A DNA stretch of 64,000 nt from Pseudorhodoferax sp. Leaf274 (GCF_001422445.1 NZ_LMNA01000006.1:9106-73105); one strand, 5' to 3'. Positions 9,025-19,359 are shown, numbered from the stretch's first letter. Notes: a model not told the origin generated them from the sequence alone. Made by a program: numbers and translations.

Positions 9025-9650
9025 TCCGCGTCGTGCTCTGCGACGACCACGCCGTGGTGCGGCGCGGCATCCGCGACACGCTGGCCGAGGCCGTCGACAT
9101 CCAGGTCGTGGGCGAAGCCGGCGGCTATGCCGAGGTGCGCGAGCTGCTGCGCAAGACGCCCTGCGACGTGCTGGTGCTGGACCTCAACATGCCCGGCCGC
9201 GGCGGCATGGAGGTGCTGTCCAGCCTGAACGAGGCCGGCGCCACCGTGAAGGTGCTGGTGGTCTCCATGTACCCGGAAGACCAGTACGCGCTGCGCTGCC
9301 TGCGCGCCGGTGCCAAGGGCTACCTCAGCAAGGCCGGCGACCCCGAGGAGCTGGTGCGCGGCGTGCGCACCGTGGCCCAGGGCCGCAACTACGTGACGCC
9401 CGAGGTCGCGCAGATGCTGGTCGACAGCCTGGCCAAGCCGGCGCAGGAATCGCTGCATGCCGCGCTGTCCGAGCGCGAGCTGCAGACCGTCGTCAAGATC
9501 GCCAGCGGCAAGCGCCTGTCGGACATCGCGGAAGAACTCATGCTGAGCCCCAAGACCGTGAGCGTGTACCGCACGCGCGCGCTCGAGAAGCTCAACCTCG
9601 GCAACAACGCCGAACTCACCGTCTACGCCATCCGCAACGGATTGGTCTGA
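9021..9650 (+). CDS. NarL/LuxR-family response regulator
   Basis: 209 residues. The receiver domain has D8/D9, phospho-acceptor D54 in VLVLDLNMPG and the lysine in GYLSKAGDPEEL. The C-terminal LuxR helix-turn-helix runs from LSERELQTVVKIASGKRL to SPKTVSVYRTRALEKL. Its ATG lies inside the stop of the upstream kinase gene, so the pair is translationally coupled and forms a two-component system. Targets cannot be read from the sequence. Position next to the chemotaxis operon allows a role in motility control, but this is only context. Confidence 0.93.
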   Translation: MIRVVLCDDHAVVRRGIRDTLAEAVDIQVVGEAGGYAEVRELLRKTPCDVLVLDLNMPGRGGMEVLSSLNEAGATVKVLVVSMYPEDQYALRCLRAGAKGYLSKAGDPEELVRGVRTVAQGRNYVTPEVAQMLVDSLAKPAQESLHAALSERELQTVVKIASGKRLSDIAEELMLSPKTVSVYRTRALEKLNLGNNAELTVYAIRNGLV

Positions 9651-9662
9651 AGGAGAACCTCC

Positions 9663-10612
<950 letters not shown>

Positions 10613-10625
<13 letters not shown>

Positions 10626-11263
10626 CGCAGCGTCAGGTTGATGCGCTGCGCACCCAGCACCGGGTGCGGCAGCTCCTTGAGCGGCAGCACGCCATGGAAG
10701 CGCAAGCGGTCCACGCCGCCCCAGACCACCACGTCGCCGTGCTGCAGCGGCACGCGCGCGGGCTTGTCGGTGCGCGCCAGGCCGCCGAACAGGAACACGG
10801 CCGGCATGCCGAGGGACACCGAGACGATGGGCGCGGCATGGTCGCGCTCGTCCTTGTCCTGGTGCAGCGACAGGCGCGTGCCGGGCCGGTAGTGGTTGAC
10901 CAGGCAGGCGTCGGGCGCGAAGCCCGCGAACCCCGCGGCGGCCGCAGCGCCCAGGCCCAGCTCGGCGAAGGCCGCGGGCATGGCCGGCCAGGGCGCACCG
11001 CTCACCGGGTCGGTCGCGCTGTAGCGGTAGCCGCGCCGGTCCGACACCCAGCCCAGCGCGCCGCAGTTGGTGTTGGCCACCGACATGGCCAAACCGCCCG
11101 GCGTGACCATGTGCCGCGGCGGCGCGGCCCGCTCGACCTCGGCCAGCGCGGCCAGCAGCCGGTCTACCCAGGGCAGCGCGAAGCCGCGCAGCACCCGGGC
11201 CTGCGGCCCGAGCACGACCACGCCCTGCTGCGCCGGTTCGTCGAACAGAGCGCCCTGGGCCAC
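10613..11263 (-). CDS. alkB: AlkB-family Fe(II)/2-oxoglutarate-dependent DNA repair dioxygenase
   Basis: 216 residues if translation begins at the GTG at 11263, the same length as E. coli AlkB. It directly reverses 1-methyladenine and 3-methylcytosine damage. The iron ligands H134 and D136 (SLHQDKDE) and H190 (RFHGVLPL), and the 2-oxoglutarate-binding R207 and R213 (RINLTLRQ), match the E. coli positions with an offset of three. The GTG overlaps the fliR stop by one base (TAGTG), so it is read as the last cistron of the flagellar export operon. The open frame continues upstream through fliR but that is not coding. It converges on the aldo/keto reductase gene. Confidence 0.93.
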
Positions 11264-12030
11264 TAGCGCGGCCCGAACAGCGCGATGGTGCGCTCCATCA
11301 ACGCCATGAGCGGCTGGTCCATCAGCGGCAGGGTGGCCGCGATGCCGATCAGGCCCATCACCAGCGTCACGGGAAAGCCCACGGCGAACACGTTCATCTG
11401 TGGGGCCACGCGCGAGACAATGCCCAGCGTGAGGTTGACGAACAGCAGCAGGCCGATCATGGGCAGCGCGATCCACAGCGCGCTGGCGAACACCTCGCGG
11501 CCCATGCCGTGCATCTGCAGCCGCGCCAGCGAGTCGAGGAAGTTGCCATCTGCCGGAAAGGCCTCGAAGCTGCGGATCACGGCCATCAGCACCATCAGGT
11601 GGCCGTTGACCACGATGAACAACAGCATCGACATGGTGCCGAGAAAGCGCGACACGGCGCTCACCTGCGCATTGCTGGCCGGGTCGAAGAAGGCCGCGAA
11701 GTTCAGCCCCATCTGCAGGCCCACGAGTTCGCCGGCCAGCTCCACGGCCGTGAACACCAGCCGCACGGCGAAGCCGATGGACAGGCCGATGCCGACCTGC
11801 TGCAACACCGCGCCCAGCGCCTGCGGGCTGTCGATGCCGATGATGGGCTGGCCCGCCAGCGTGGGCTGCGCCGCCACCGCGATCAGGAAGGCCAGGCCGA
11901 CGCGCGCGCGCATGGGCACGGCGCGCATGGAGAAGATCGGCATGGCCGTGAACAGTGCCAGCACGCGCAGGAAAGGCCACAGGATCGGCGAGATCCAGGC
12001 CACCAGCTGCGCTTCGCTGAACGTGATCAC
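11263..12030 (-). CDS. fliR: FliR, flagellar type III export gate protein
   Basis: 255 residues, hydrophobic with about six membrane segments. It begins MITFSEAQLVAWISPILWPF when the GTG at 12030 is used, and that GTG overlaps the fliQ stop (GTGA). With FliP and FliQ it forms the core export gate inside the basal-body ring. Typical motifs are FTAMPIFS and LGFAFLI-like VGLAFLIAVA near the start, and MGLNFAAFFDPASNAQ in the centre. An ATG 66 bp further upstream lies within fliQ and gives a charged leader, so it is rejected. Confidence 0.95.
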   Translation of the reverse strand: MITFSEAQLVAWISPILWPFLRVLALFTAMPIFSMRAVPMRARVGLAFLIAVAAQPTLAGQPIIGIDSPQALGAVLQQVGIGLSIGFAVRLVFTAVELAGELVGLQMGLNFAAFFDPASNAQVSAVSRFLGTMSMLLFIVVNGHLMVLMAVIRSFEAFPADGNFLDSLARLQMHGMGREVFASALWIALPMIGLLLFVNLTLGIVSRVAPQMNVFAVGFPVTLVMGLIGIAATLPLMDQPLMALMERTIALFGPR

Positions 12031-12296
12031 TGGGGCAGCTGCGGGATGAGTTCGATCATGCGCCGCACGTAGTCCACCAGCGTGGTCAGCATCCACGGCC
12101 CGGCCAGCGCCAGCACCAGCAGCGCCGCGATGAGCTTGGGCACGAAGGACAGCGTGGCCTCGTGGATCTGCGTGATGGCCTGGAAGATGCTGATCACCAG
12201 CCCCACCACCAGCACGATGCCCAGCACCGGCGCGGCCACGATGAGCAGCAGCGTCAGCGCCTCCTGGCCCAGCGTGAGGACGAACTGCGGGCTCAT
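12027..12296 (-). CDS. fliQ: FliQ, flagellar type III export gate protein
   Basis: 89 residues with two membrane segments, LTLLLIVAAPVLGIVLVVGL and IAALLVLALAGPWMLTTL. The family motif ISIFQAITQIHEATLSF lies between them. Its start overlaps the fliP stop (ATGA) and its stop overlaps the fliR GTG, so fliP, fliQ and fliR are coupled. It is short but unmistakable in size, sequence and position. Confidence 0.96.
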   Translation of the reverse strand: MSPQFVLTLGQEALTLLLIVAAPVLGIVLVVGLVISIFQAITQIHEATLSFVPKLIAALLVLALAGPWMLTTLVDYVRRMIELIPQLPQ

Positions 12297-13033
12297 CTTG
12301 CGAACGAGGAAGCGAGCGAGCCGATCAGCAGGTTCCAGCCGTCCGCCAGCACGAACACCATGAGCTTGAACGGCAGCGCCACCAGCACCGGCGACAGCAT
12401 CATCATGCCCAGCGACATCAGCACGCTGGCCACCACGATGTCGATGACCAGGAACGGGATGAAGATCATGAAGCCGATCTGGAAGGCCGACTTCAACTCG
12501 CTGGTGACGAAGGCCGGCACCAGCACGCGCAGCGGCGCGGTCTCTGCCGTGACCGAGGCGTCCAGCTGGGCCAGCCGGGCGAACAGCGAGAAGTCGGACT
12601 GGCGCGTCTGCTTGAGCATGAACTCGCGCATCGGCGCCTCGCCGCGCGCCAGCGCCTGCTCGAAGTTGAGCGTGTTGCTGGTGTAGGGCACATAGGCCTC
12701 CTGGTACACCTTGTCCAGCGTCGGGCCCATGACGAACATGGTGAGGAACAGCGACAGCCCGACCACCACCTGGTTGGGCGGCGCCGACTGCGTGCCCAGC
12801 GCCTGGCGCAGCAGCGACAGCACGATCACGATGCGCGTGAAGCCCGTCATCATGAGCAGCACCGCGGGCAGGAACGAGAGCGCCGTGAAGAACAGCAGCG
12901 TCTGGATCGGCACCGAGTAGCTGCTGCCGCCAGGCCCGCTGCCGATGATGAGCGGCAGCTGCCCGTTGTTCTGGGCCAGCGCCGGCCCGGCCAGCAGGGC
13001 CAGGCCCGCCAGCACGGCCAGGCGCGGGCTCAT
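12293..13033 (-). CDS. fliP: FliP, flagellar type III export gate protein
   Basis: 246 residues. A cleavable signal peptide, MSPRLAVLAGLALLAGPALA, is followed by four membrane segments. Signature motifs are FLPAVLLMMTGFTRIVIVLS, FLTMFVMGPTLDKVY and IGFMIFIPFLVIDIVVAS. Five FliP subunits assemble the export pore with FliQ and FliR. The ATG overlaps the fliO stop (ATGA). Confidence 0.97.
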   Translation of the reverse strand: MSPRLAVLAGLALLAGPALAQNNGQLPLIIGSGPGGSSYSVPIQTLLFFTALSFLPAVLLMMTGFTRIVIVLSLLRQALGTQSAPPNQVVVGLSLFLTMFVMGPTLDKVYQEAYVPYTSNTLNFEQALARGEAPMREFMLKQTRQSDFSLFARLAQLDASVTAETAPLRVLVPAFVTSELKSAFQIGFMIFIPFLVIDIVVASVLMSLGMMMLSPVLVALPFKLMVFVLADGWNLLIGSLASSFAR

Positions 13034-13371
13034 CGCGCGACCTCGGCGGCCACTGGCGCCGGCGTGGCCTCGGCCTTGACCAGCGCGCCGGCAAAGTCCG
13101 CCGTGCCGGCCGGCATGCTGTGCAGCAGGTTGACGGACTGCGCCGTCACGCCCAGCACCAGCCAGGTGCGCGCGCCGGGCGGGCCCACCTCCACCGTCAC
13201 CACGCGCTGCTGCGGCCCCACGGCCAGCGCGCCGACCAGGCGCGAGGCCGGGCCGGCCGCCGCCATGCCGCCCTGCACGCGCCGCTGCAGCCACTTGACG
13301 GCCCAGGGCAGCGTGCACAGCGCGGCCACGAACAGGGCCACGACCAGCAGGGTCTGCGAGGAAATCGACAT
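13030..13371 (-). CDS. fliO: FliO, flagellar export apparatus assembly protein
   Basis: 113 residues with one N-terminal membrane segment (TLLVVALFVAALCTLPWAV) followed by a basic stretch and a small cytoplasmic domain containing LAVGPQQRVVTVEVG. FliO helps FliP oligomerise. The sequence is poorly conserved, as usual in the family, so the call rests on topology, size and position between fliN and fliP. Confidence 0.9.
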   Translation of the reverse strand: MSISSQTLLVVALFVAALCTLPWAVKWLQRRVQGGMAAAGPASRLVGALAVGPQQRVVTVEVGPPGARTWLVLGVTAQSVNLLHSMPAGTADFAGALVKAEATPAPVAAEVAR

Positions 13372-13377
13372 CGGCGC

Positions 13378-13809
13378 TCAACCCCCGCGGCTGACGCGGC
13401 GCAGGCGCTCCGAGGGCGTCACCACATCGGTCAGGCGGATGCCGAACTTGTCGTTCACCACCACCACCTCGCCCTGCGCGATCAGGTAGCCGTTGACCAG
13501 CACGTCCATGGGCTCGCCGGCCAGCGCGTCGAGCTCGACCACCGAACCCTGCGCCAGCTGCAGGATGTACTTGATCGGCACCTTGGTGCGGCCCAGCTCC
13601 ACCGACAGGGTGACCGGGATGTCCAGCACCATGTTGATGTCCTGCATGGTGCCGTCCTTGTTGAAGGCCTGGCGCGGCGGCGCCTCGGCCCCGGACAGCG
13701 GGCCGCCCTGCTCGGGATCGGGCGCGGCGGACTTCTGCTCCTCCAGCGCCTCGGCCCAGGCTGCCATCGGATCTTCTTCTGCGTTGTCTTTGGGATCTTC
13801 AGTGGCCAT
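13378..13809 (-). CDS. fliN: FliN, flagellar motor switch protein
   Basis: 143 residues. The N-terminal half is acidic and variable; the C-terminal SpoA domain carries DIPVTLSVELGRTKVPIK, LDALAGEPMDVLVNG and KFGIRLTDVV. FliN forms the lower C-ring with FliM and helps engage FliH during export. Its start overlaps the fliM 3' end by 11 bp and fliO follows after 6 bp. Confidence 0.97.
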   Translation of the reverse strand: MATEDPKDNAEEDPMAAWAEALEEQKSAAPDPEQGGPLSGAEAPPRQAFNKDGTMQDINMVLDIPVTLSVELGRTKVPIKYILQLAQGSVVELDALAGEPMDVLVNGYLIAQGEVVVVNDKFGIRLTDVVTPSERLRRVSRGG

Positions 13810-14800
13810 GGCGGTCCTCAGGATGGGTGTCGTTGCCGCGCAGGCATTCCTCGATGCGGATCGCGTACTTGGCGTTGTGCGTGCCGTACTGGCACGCGAA
13901 GATGGGCACGCCGCCGATGGTGGCGGTGATGCTCTGCTGGCGCTCCAGCTCGATGAAGTCGCCCGGCTTCATGGCCAGCAGCTGCTCGACGGTGGCGTCG
14001 GCGCGCGCCAGCTCGGCCACCAGCGTGACCTCGGCCGACTGGATCTCGCGCGAGAGCACCGAGACCCAGCGCCGGTCCACCTCGACCGAATCGCCCTGGG
14101 TGGACGAATACAGCACGTCGCGGATCGGCTCCAGCGTGGAATAAGGGATGCAGACGTGGATCACGCCGGCGATGTCGCCGATCTCCAGCTGGAACGCGGT
14201 CGACACCACGATCTCGCTGGGCGTGGCGATGTTGGCGAACTGCGGCTGCATCTCCGACCGCTGGTAGTCCAGCTCCAGCGGGTAGATGCCGTGCCAGGCC
14301 TTCTTGTACTCGCCGGAGATGACCTCCAGCAGCCGGTTGATCACGCGCTGCTCGGTGGCGGAGAACTCGCGGCCCTCGATGCGGGTGTGGTACTTGCCGG
14401 CGCCGCCGTACAGCGTGTCGATCACGCCAAACACCAGCGAGGGCTCGCACACCACCAGGCCGCTGCCGCGCAGCGGGCGCACCGCCATGATGTTGAAGTT
14501 GGTGGGCACCGCCAGCTCGCGCAGGAAGGCGCTGTAGCGCTGCACGGTCACGGTGCCGACCGAGATCTCGGGGCTGCGGCGGATCAGGTTGAACAGGCCG
14601 ACGCGGAAGTTGCGTGCGAAGCGCTCGTTCACGATCTCCATGGTCGGCATGCGGCCACGGACGATGCGCTCCTGGCTGGAGATGTCGTAGTTGCGGATCT
14701 CGCCGGTCTCGACGACTTCCTCGACGGCCTTCTGGCTCTCGCCCGTCACGCCCTCCAGCAGGGCGTCGACCTCTTCCTGCGAAAGGAACGACTCACTCAT
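13799..14800 (-). CDS. fliM: FliM, flagellar motor switch protein
   Basis: 333 residues. The extreme N terminus, MSESFLSQEEVDALLEG, is the CheY-P binding peptide. The middle CheC-like domain includes LVVCEPSLVFGVIDTLYGGAG, here split around the core GGxG motif, and the C-terminal SpoA domain pairs with FliN. CheY-P binding switches rotation direction. It sits between fliL (9 bp gap) and fliN (overlapping). Confidence 0.97.
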   Translation of the reverse strand: MSESFLSQEEVDALLEGVTGESQKAVEEVVETGEIRNYDISSQERIVRGRMPTMEIVNERFARNFRVGLFNLIRRSPEISVGTVTVQRYSAFLRELAVPTNFNIMAVRPLRGSGLVVCEPSLVFGVIDTLYGGAGKYHTRIEGREFSATEQRVINRLLEVISGEYKKAWHGIYPLELDYQRSEMQPQFANIATPSEIVVSTAFQLEIGDIAGVIHVCIPYSTLEPIRDVLYSSTQGDSVEVDRRWVSVLSREIQSAEVTLVAELARADATVEQLLAMKPGDFIELERQQSITATIGGVPIFACQYGTHNAKYAIRIEECLRGNDTHPEDRHGH

Positions 14801-14809
14801 GGCCTGGCC

Positions 14810-15385
14810 TCACTGGATGATGAAGCTGGAAAAGAGCACGCGGTAGATCGGGTTGAACGCGGCCGGGCGCGGACGCTTGCGCGGCTTGCCTTCCTGGGCC
14901 GGCGGCTCGTCATCCTCGACCTCGTAGCCCAACGGCGCCGAGGCTTCGCGCAGGATGTCCTTGGCGAGCTTTTCCTTGCCGTCGCGCGTGAGCAGTTCTT
15001 CCGAGGTGCGCTGCGACACCAGCAGCAGCACCGCGCTGCGGATGCCGGGCAGGTGGGCCTTGACCTGGTCGGAGGTCTTCTGGTCCATCACCTCCAGCGT
15101 CACGCCGACCTGCGCGAACTTCTCGCCGCCCGCGTCGGCCAGGTTCACCACCATGTTCTCCAGCGGCAGGTAGACGGGCGGGTGCGCGTCCTTGGGCTTC
15201 TTGGCATGGGCGGCGGCGGGCGCGGCGGTGGCGCCCTCCTCTTCCTCGTCGGCATGGCCGCGGCCCAGCAGCATCCAGGCGGCGCCGGCGCCACCCAGCA
15301 GCAACACGGCCAGGACGCCCAGGATCAGGACCTTCTTGCCCTTGGGCTTGGGCGCGGCGTCAGCAGCAGCGGCAGGAGCGGACAC
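14810..15385 (-). CDS. fliL: FliL, stator-associated flagellar basal body protein
   Basis: 191 residues: a short Ala/Pro/Lys cytoplasmic tail, one membrane segment (VLILGVLAVLLLGGAGAAWML), an acidic and alanine-rich linker, and a periplasmic FliL domain with LENMVVNLAD and LVSQRTSEELLT. The C terminus, PIYRVLFSSFIIQ, is a typical FliL ending. The 109-bp gap to fliK upstream is the largest within this operon and may hold an internal promoter. Confidence 0.94.
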   Translation of the reverse strand: MSAPAAAADAAPKPKGKKVLILGVLAVLLLGGAGAAWMLLGRGHADEEEEGATAAPAAAHAKKPKDAHPPVYLPLENMVVNLADAGGEKFAQVGVTLEVMDQKTSDQVKAHLPGIRSAVLLLVSQRTSEELLTRDGKEKLAKDILREASAPLGYEVEDDEPPAQEGKPRKRPRPAAFNPIYRVLFSSFIIQ

Positions 15386-15415
15386 GGCGGTTTCCTTTTT
15401 CGGAGATCAGATCAG

Positions 15416-15431
15416 TCTTCGCCGGATTATT
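15416..15431. promoter_or_regulatory. Candidate regulatory element upstream of fliL, shared with the fliE/fliF region
   Basis: TCTTCGCCGGATTATT lies about 31-46 bp upstream of the fliL start. Its first 12 bases recur exactly at 22216-22227 between fliF and fliE. A repeated AT-ending 12-mer in two flagellar 5' regions suggests an activator site or a promoter element. The function is inferred only from recurrence and position. Confidence 0.35.
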
Positions 15432-15494
15432 GACCCGTATCGACAGACCAATCTTCCGATTAGGCTGGAAAAACAGCCATATATGCCGCCACGC

Positions 15495-16754
15495 TCAGAC
15501 GTAGAGATCGAGCGCACCGGTGCCGCGGCGCGGCGCCGCCTCGGCCACCGCGGCCACCGGCGCCGCCGGGGCCTGGCGCGGCGGCGGGTTGCGGCCGGCC
15601 GGGCCTTCGCCCGCCTGGCCGCGCCGGCCGCCGGTGTCGTGGGCCCCGACGGACACGCCGGACAGGACCAGCCCCTGGGCGCCGAGCAGGTCGCGTAGCT
15701 GCTCGACGGAACCGGCCAGCATGTCGCGTGTGGCGGCGTGCTCGGCCCGGAACTGCACCTGGGCCTCGTTGCCGTCCAGCGCGATGCGCACCTGCACCGG
15801 CTCGGTGGTGCCCACCGTCAGCTCGGCACTGCGCACGCCCTGGCTGGCCCAGTGGCGCAGCTGGTCGGCCAGCTGCCGGTCGAAGGCCGTGTCGGGCTGC
15901 AGCGCGGCCGACGCGTCCAGGCCGCCCAGCGCCGCGTCGTACTGCACGGTCGGCGTGAACTCGGCCCCGCTCCAGCCGCCCTGGGCCGAGCCGTGGTGGC
16001 CGGTGCCGCCGCCGGCCGCGTCCTGCCCGCCGCCGCGCGCCCGGTCGGCCGCCGCCACGGCCAGTTCCTGCGGCGCGGCCACCGTCATCGACTCGGTGCG
16101 CGCCGCGGCGGCCGACAGGGCGGCCACGCTGCGTTCGGCCCGGGATTCGCGCGCCTCGCGCAGATCGCCCGCCTGCAGCGCCTGCGCCATGGATGTGTTG
16201 GTGGCCGTGGCTGCGGACTTCAGGGCCGACTCGGGTGCAGCCGATTCGCGCGCGGCCAGGTGCTTTTGCAACTGCTCGAACACGCTCGCGTACTCGGGCG
16301 CGAGCCGCGGGTCGGCGCTTGCGCCGGCCGGTCCAGCCGAACCGGCTGCGGCGCCCGCGGCATCTGCTCCCACCGCACCAGCCGCACCGGCCGCTTCGCC
16401 CGGCACCGCGGCGGCCGAAGTCGCCGCCTCGGGCGCCACATGGGCCGCCTTGCGCAGCGCCGCCTCGGCCGCCGGCAGTGGAACGGGCAGCACCAGCGCG
16501 CCGGCCGCTGCAGGATCGAACGGCACCGCGTCGGCGTCGGCTTCGGCGCGGCCCCGCTTGCCGGCGGACTTGGCTTCGCCCTGCAGCGGCGCCAGCGCGT
16601 CGCCCTCCAGCGCGCCGAGCCCGTCCTCCACGGCGGCCATCAGGGCCAGGAAGTCGCCGCTGGCGGCGGCCTGGCCGGCGGTCTTGCCGCCGCCGTGGCG
16701 CTGGCTGGCGGCGTGGGTGTTGTGGCTTGCGGCCGTGCCTCGTTCAACGCTCAT
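15495..16754 (-). CDS. fliK: FliK, flagellar hook-length control protein
   Basis: 419 residues. The N-terminal two-thirds is alanine-, glycine- and glutamate-rich and low in complexity, as expected for the ruler part. The C-terminal substrate-switch domain lies near residues 290-380, with DQLRHWASQGVRSAELTV, VQVRIALDGNEAQVQF and LRDLLGAQGLVLSGVSV. FliK measures the hook and switches FlhB from rod/hook to filament substrates. The tail after the domain is Pro/Ala/Arg-rich. Its start overlaps the end of fliJ by 11 bp. Confidence 0.92.
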   Translation of the reverse strand: MSVERGTAASHNTHAASQRHGGGKTAGQAAASGDFLALMAAVEDGLGALEGDALAPLQGEAKSAGKRGRAEADADAVPFDPAAAGALVLPVPLPAAEAALRKAAHVAPEAATSAAAVPGEAAGAAGAVGADAAGAAAGSAGPAGASADPRLAPEYASVFEQLQKHLAARESAAPESALKSAATATNTSMAQALQAGDLREARESRAERSVAALSAAAARTESMTVAAPQELAVAAADRARGGGQDAAGGGTGHHGSAQGGWSGAEFTPTVQYDAALGGLDASAALQPDTAFDRQLADQLRHWASQGVRSAELTVGTTEPVQVRIALDGNEAQVQFRAEHAATRDMLAGSVEQLRDLLGAQGLVLSGVSVGAHDTGGRRGQAGEGPAGRNPPPRQAPAAPVAAVAEAAPRRGTGALDLYV

Positions 16755-17226
16755 GGTGCTCTTCCTCTTCGGCCTGGATGCGCAGCGTCATGGCGTGGCG
16801 CACGGCGGCCGTCTCGTCGGTCTGCCGCTGCTCGCGGCGGTTCTGTACCAGGGCCATCGCCTCTTCCTTGCGGCGCACCGCCTGGCGCAGCGTGGCCACG
16901 CGCAGCTCGGCCTGCAGCAGCGCCTGGCGCGCCACGTCCTCGCGGCGCAGTTGCTCGGCCACGGCGCGGCGCTGCATGGCGATGGCCTCGTCCAGCCGCG
17001 CCATGAAGCGGTGGTGGTGCAGCATGAGTTCGGGCAGCGCACTGATGCGCGCCTGCGATTCCCAACGCTGCTCGGTCTCGTGCGCGTAGCCGCTCAGCTG
17101 CTCCAGCTGCTGCTCGGCCGCGACGCGGCGCTGCTGGGCCTGGCCCAGCGCCTGGCTGGCCGCATCGCGCCGGCGCTCGGCCAGTTCGATGGCCAGGGCC
17201 AGGGTCTTGAGCAATTGCCTGGACAT
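16744..17226 (-). CDS. fliJ: FliJ, flagellar export chaperone-escort protein
   Basis: 160 residues, almost entirely coiled coil and rich in Ala, Arg, Glu and Gln. FliJ sits in the centre of the FliI hexamer and links it to FlhA. The call rests on coiled-coil character, length and position between fliI and fliK. The ATG at 17226 lies 6 bp after the fliI stop; the longer open frame upstream is out-of-frame fliI sequence. Confidence 0.92.
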   Translation of the reverse strand: MSRQLLKTLALAIELAERRRDAASQALGQAQQRRVAAEQQLEQLSGYAHETEQRWESQARISALPELMLHHHRFMARLDEAIAMQRRAVAEQLRREDVARQALLQAELRVATLRQAVRRKEEAMALVQNRREQRQTDETAAVRHAMTLRIQAEEEEHHER

Positions 17227-17231
17227 GGCTC

Positions 17232-18644
17232 TCAGATCCCGTCCGGGTCCAGCGCCGCCGCCATCTGGCGGATGCTCTGCGACAGCGGCGAGCGGGCGAA
17301 CATGTCCTGCTGCAGGAAGTCGGCCATGCCGGGCGCCAGCCGCACGGCCTCGTCGAGCTGCGGATCGGCGCCGGGCGCGTAGGCGCCGATCTGCACCAGG
17401 TCGCGGCCCTTCTGGTAGCGCGAATACACGGCGCGGAAATGCCGCGCCAGCGTGAAGTGCTCCTGGCTCACCACGTTGTGCATCACGCGCGAGGCCGACT
17501 GCTCGATGTCGATGGCAGGGTAGTGGCCGGATTCGGCGAGTTGGCGCGACAGCACGATGTGCCCGTCCAGGATGGCGCGCGCCGCATCGGCGATGGGGTC
17601 CTGCTGGTCGTCGCCCTCGGACAGCACTGTGTAAAAGGCGGTGATCGAGCCATGGCCGTCCTTGCCGTTGCCGCTGCGTTCCACCAGGCCCGGCAGCTTG
17701 GCGAAGCACGAGGGCGGGTAGCCCTTGGTGGCCGGCGGCTCGCCGATGGCCAGCGCGATCTCGCGCTGCGCCATGGCGTAGCGCGTCAGCGAATCCATGA
17801 GCAGCAGCACGTGCTTGCCCTGGTCGCGGAAGTACTCGGCCACGGCGGTGGCATAGGCGGCGCCCTGCATGCGCAGCAGCGGCGGCGCGTCCGACGGCGC
17901 GGCCACGACGACCGAGCGTGCGCGTCCGTCCTCGCCCAGGATGTCCTCGACGAACTCCTTGACTTCGCGGCCGCGTTCGCCGATCAGGCCGACGACGATC
18001 ACGTCGGCCGCGGTGTAGCGCGCCATCATGCCCAGCAGCACGCTCTTGCCCACGCCGGAGCCGGCGAACAGGCCCAGGCGCTGGCCGCGGCCGACCGTGA
18101 GCATGGCGTTGATGGCGCGCACGCCGGTGTCCAGCACCGTGCGCACGGGGTCGCGGTCCATGGCGTTGATGGGCTGGCGGTCCATCGGCAGGGCCCGCAC
18201 GTCCTGCACCGGCCCCTGGTGGTCCATGGGTTGGCCCTGGGCGTCGACCACGCGGCCCAGCAGCCCGTCGCCCAGCGGCAGGCGCAGCACGCCTTCGGCC
18301 GGCGGCGCGGCGCCGCCCGGCGCATCGCCCAGGCGCGGCACGGGCACGTAGGGCGGGGCCGGCGTCACGCTGGCGCCACGCGACAGGCCATGCACGTCGC
18401 CGGCCGGCATCAGGAAGGCGCGCTCGCCGGCGAAGCCGACCACCTCGGCCAGCACCGGCGCCTGGCCCGGCATCTGGATGTGCACCTGCGAGCCGACCGG
18501 CACGCGCACGCCCGTGGCCTCCAGCACCAGGCCGGCCAGCCGCGTGAGCGTGCCCCGCACTTCCAGCGTGGCGCCGGCGCGCACGCGCGCCAGCGCGGTA
18601 TCGAGCAGGCCGTCCCAGGCGGCAGGCGCGTTCATCTCATGCAT
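17232..18644 (-). CDS. fliI: FliI, flagellar export ATPase
   Basis: 470 residues. It has an F1-beta-like fold with Walker A GSGVGK (195-200), [15 protein letters not shown] and Walker [19 protein letters not shown]. The catalytic region ends with a family-typical C terminus. It powers or assists export with FliH and FliJ. The start is the ATG at 18644 ([10 protein letters not shown]); an in-frame ATG at 18776 lies within fliH and adds an arginine-rich leader unlike FliI. An alternative start is the ATG at 18635. It overlaps fliH by 8 bp. Confidence 0.97.
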   Translation of the reverse strand: MHEMNAPAAWDGLLDTALARVRAGATLEVRGTLTRLAGLVLEATGVRVPVGSQVHIQMPGQAPVLAEVVGFAGERAFLMPAGDVHGLSRGASVTPAPPYVPVPRLGDAPGGAAPPAEGVLRLPLGDGLLGRVVDAQGQPMDHQGPVQDVRALPMDRQPINAMDRDPVRTVLDTGVRAINAMLTVGRGQRLGLFAGSGVGKSVLLGMMARYTAADVIVVGLIGERGREVKEFVEDILGEDGRARSVVVAAPSDAPPLLRMQGAAYATAVAEYFRDQGKHVLLLMDSLTRYAMAQREIALAIGEPPATKGYPPSCFAKLPGLVERSGNGKDGHGSITAFYTVLSEGDDQQDPIADAARAILDGHIVLSRQLAESGHYPAIDIEQSASRVMHNVVSQEHFTLARHFRAVYSRYQKGRDLVQIGAYAPGADPQLDEAVRLAPGMADFLQQDMFARSPLSQSIRQMAAALDPDGI

Positions 18645-19359
18645 CGCCGGGCTCCTGCTGCCAGGGCGCGTCCAGCCCCAGCTGCGCCAGCGCCCGGCGC
18701 CAGCGCGCCGGCAGCCGCCCGTCGACGACGGTGCCGGCGGCCTCGACCAGGCAACCGCCGCGCTCCACCTGCGCATCGGCCACCCAGCGCAGCTGCAGCG
18801 CGGCGTGTTCCTCGCGCAGCACCGTCTCCACGACCGCGAGGTCCTCGGGGTTCAGCGTCACCGAGGCCGCCTTGTGCTCGGCGCCCAGCATCGCCAGCGC
18901 CTCGCGCACCACGGGCAGCACGGCATCGGGCTGCACGGCCAGCTCGCGGCGCACCACCTGGCGCGCCAGCTCGGCGGCCAGGTCCAGCACCTGGCGCGCC
19001 TGGCGCTGCTCGCAGTCCGCCAGCCGCTGCTGCAGCTGCTGCACCACGGCCGCCAGCTGCGCCGCGTTCTCGCGGCCCTGGCCGCCGACATAGGCGTCCA
19101 GCTGCTCGTGCCCCACGCGCGCCGCGTCGGCATGGCCGCTGGCATAGCCGGCCGCATGGCCGGCGTCGTAGGCCCGTTGCAGGCGCGCTTCCTCGGGCTC
19201 CGGTTCGGGCTGGGGTTGCGGCTCGGGCTCGGCGCGCGCCACGTCCAGCAGCGGTTCGGGCTCGGGCTCGCCCAGGCGGCCGAACTTCCAGGCCGAGACC
19301 GCGCCGATCTCCTCGCCTGGGATGAAGCGGCTGTACATGCGGTGGTGGGCGACGGACAT
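18637..19359 (-). CDS. fliH: FliH, FliI-regulatory stator protein
   Basis: 240 residues. An acidic Pro-Glu-rich stretch near residues 30-60 ([14 protein letters not shown]) is followed by a GxxxG-repeat helix ([14 protein letters not shown]), typical of FliH. A C-terminal domain resembling the ATP synthase b/delta stalk follows. FliH binds and restrains FliI and docks it at FliN. Its ATG overlaps the fliG stop by one base. Confidence 0.93.
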   Translation of the reverse strand: MSVAHHRMYSRFIPGEEIGAVSAWKFGRLGEPEPEPLLDVARAEPEPQPQPEPEPEEARLQRAYDAGHAAGYASGHADAARVGHEQLDAYVGGQGRENAAQLAAVVQQLQQRLADCEQRQARQVLDLAAELARQVVRRELAVQPDAVLPVVREALAMLGAEHKAASVTLNPEDLAVVETVLREEHAALQLRWVADAQVERGGCLVEAAGTVVDGRLPARWRRALAQLGLDAPWQQEPGDA

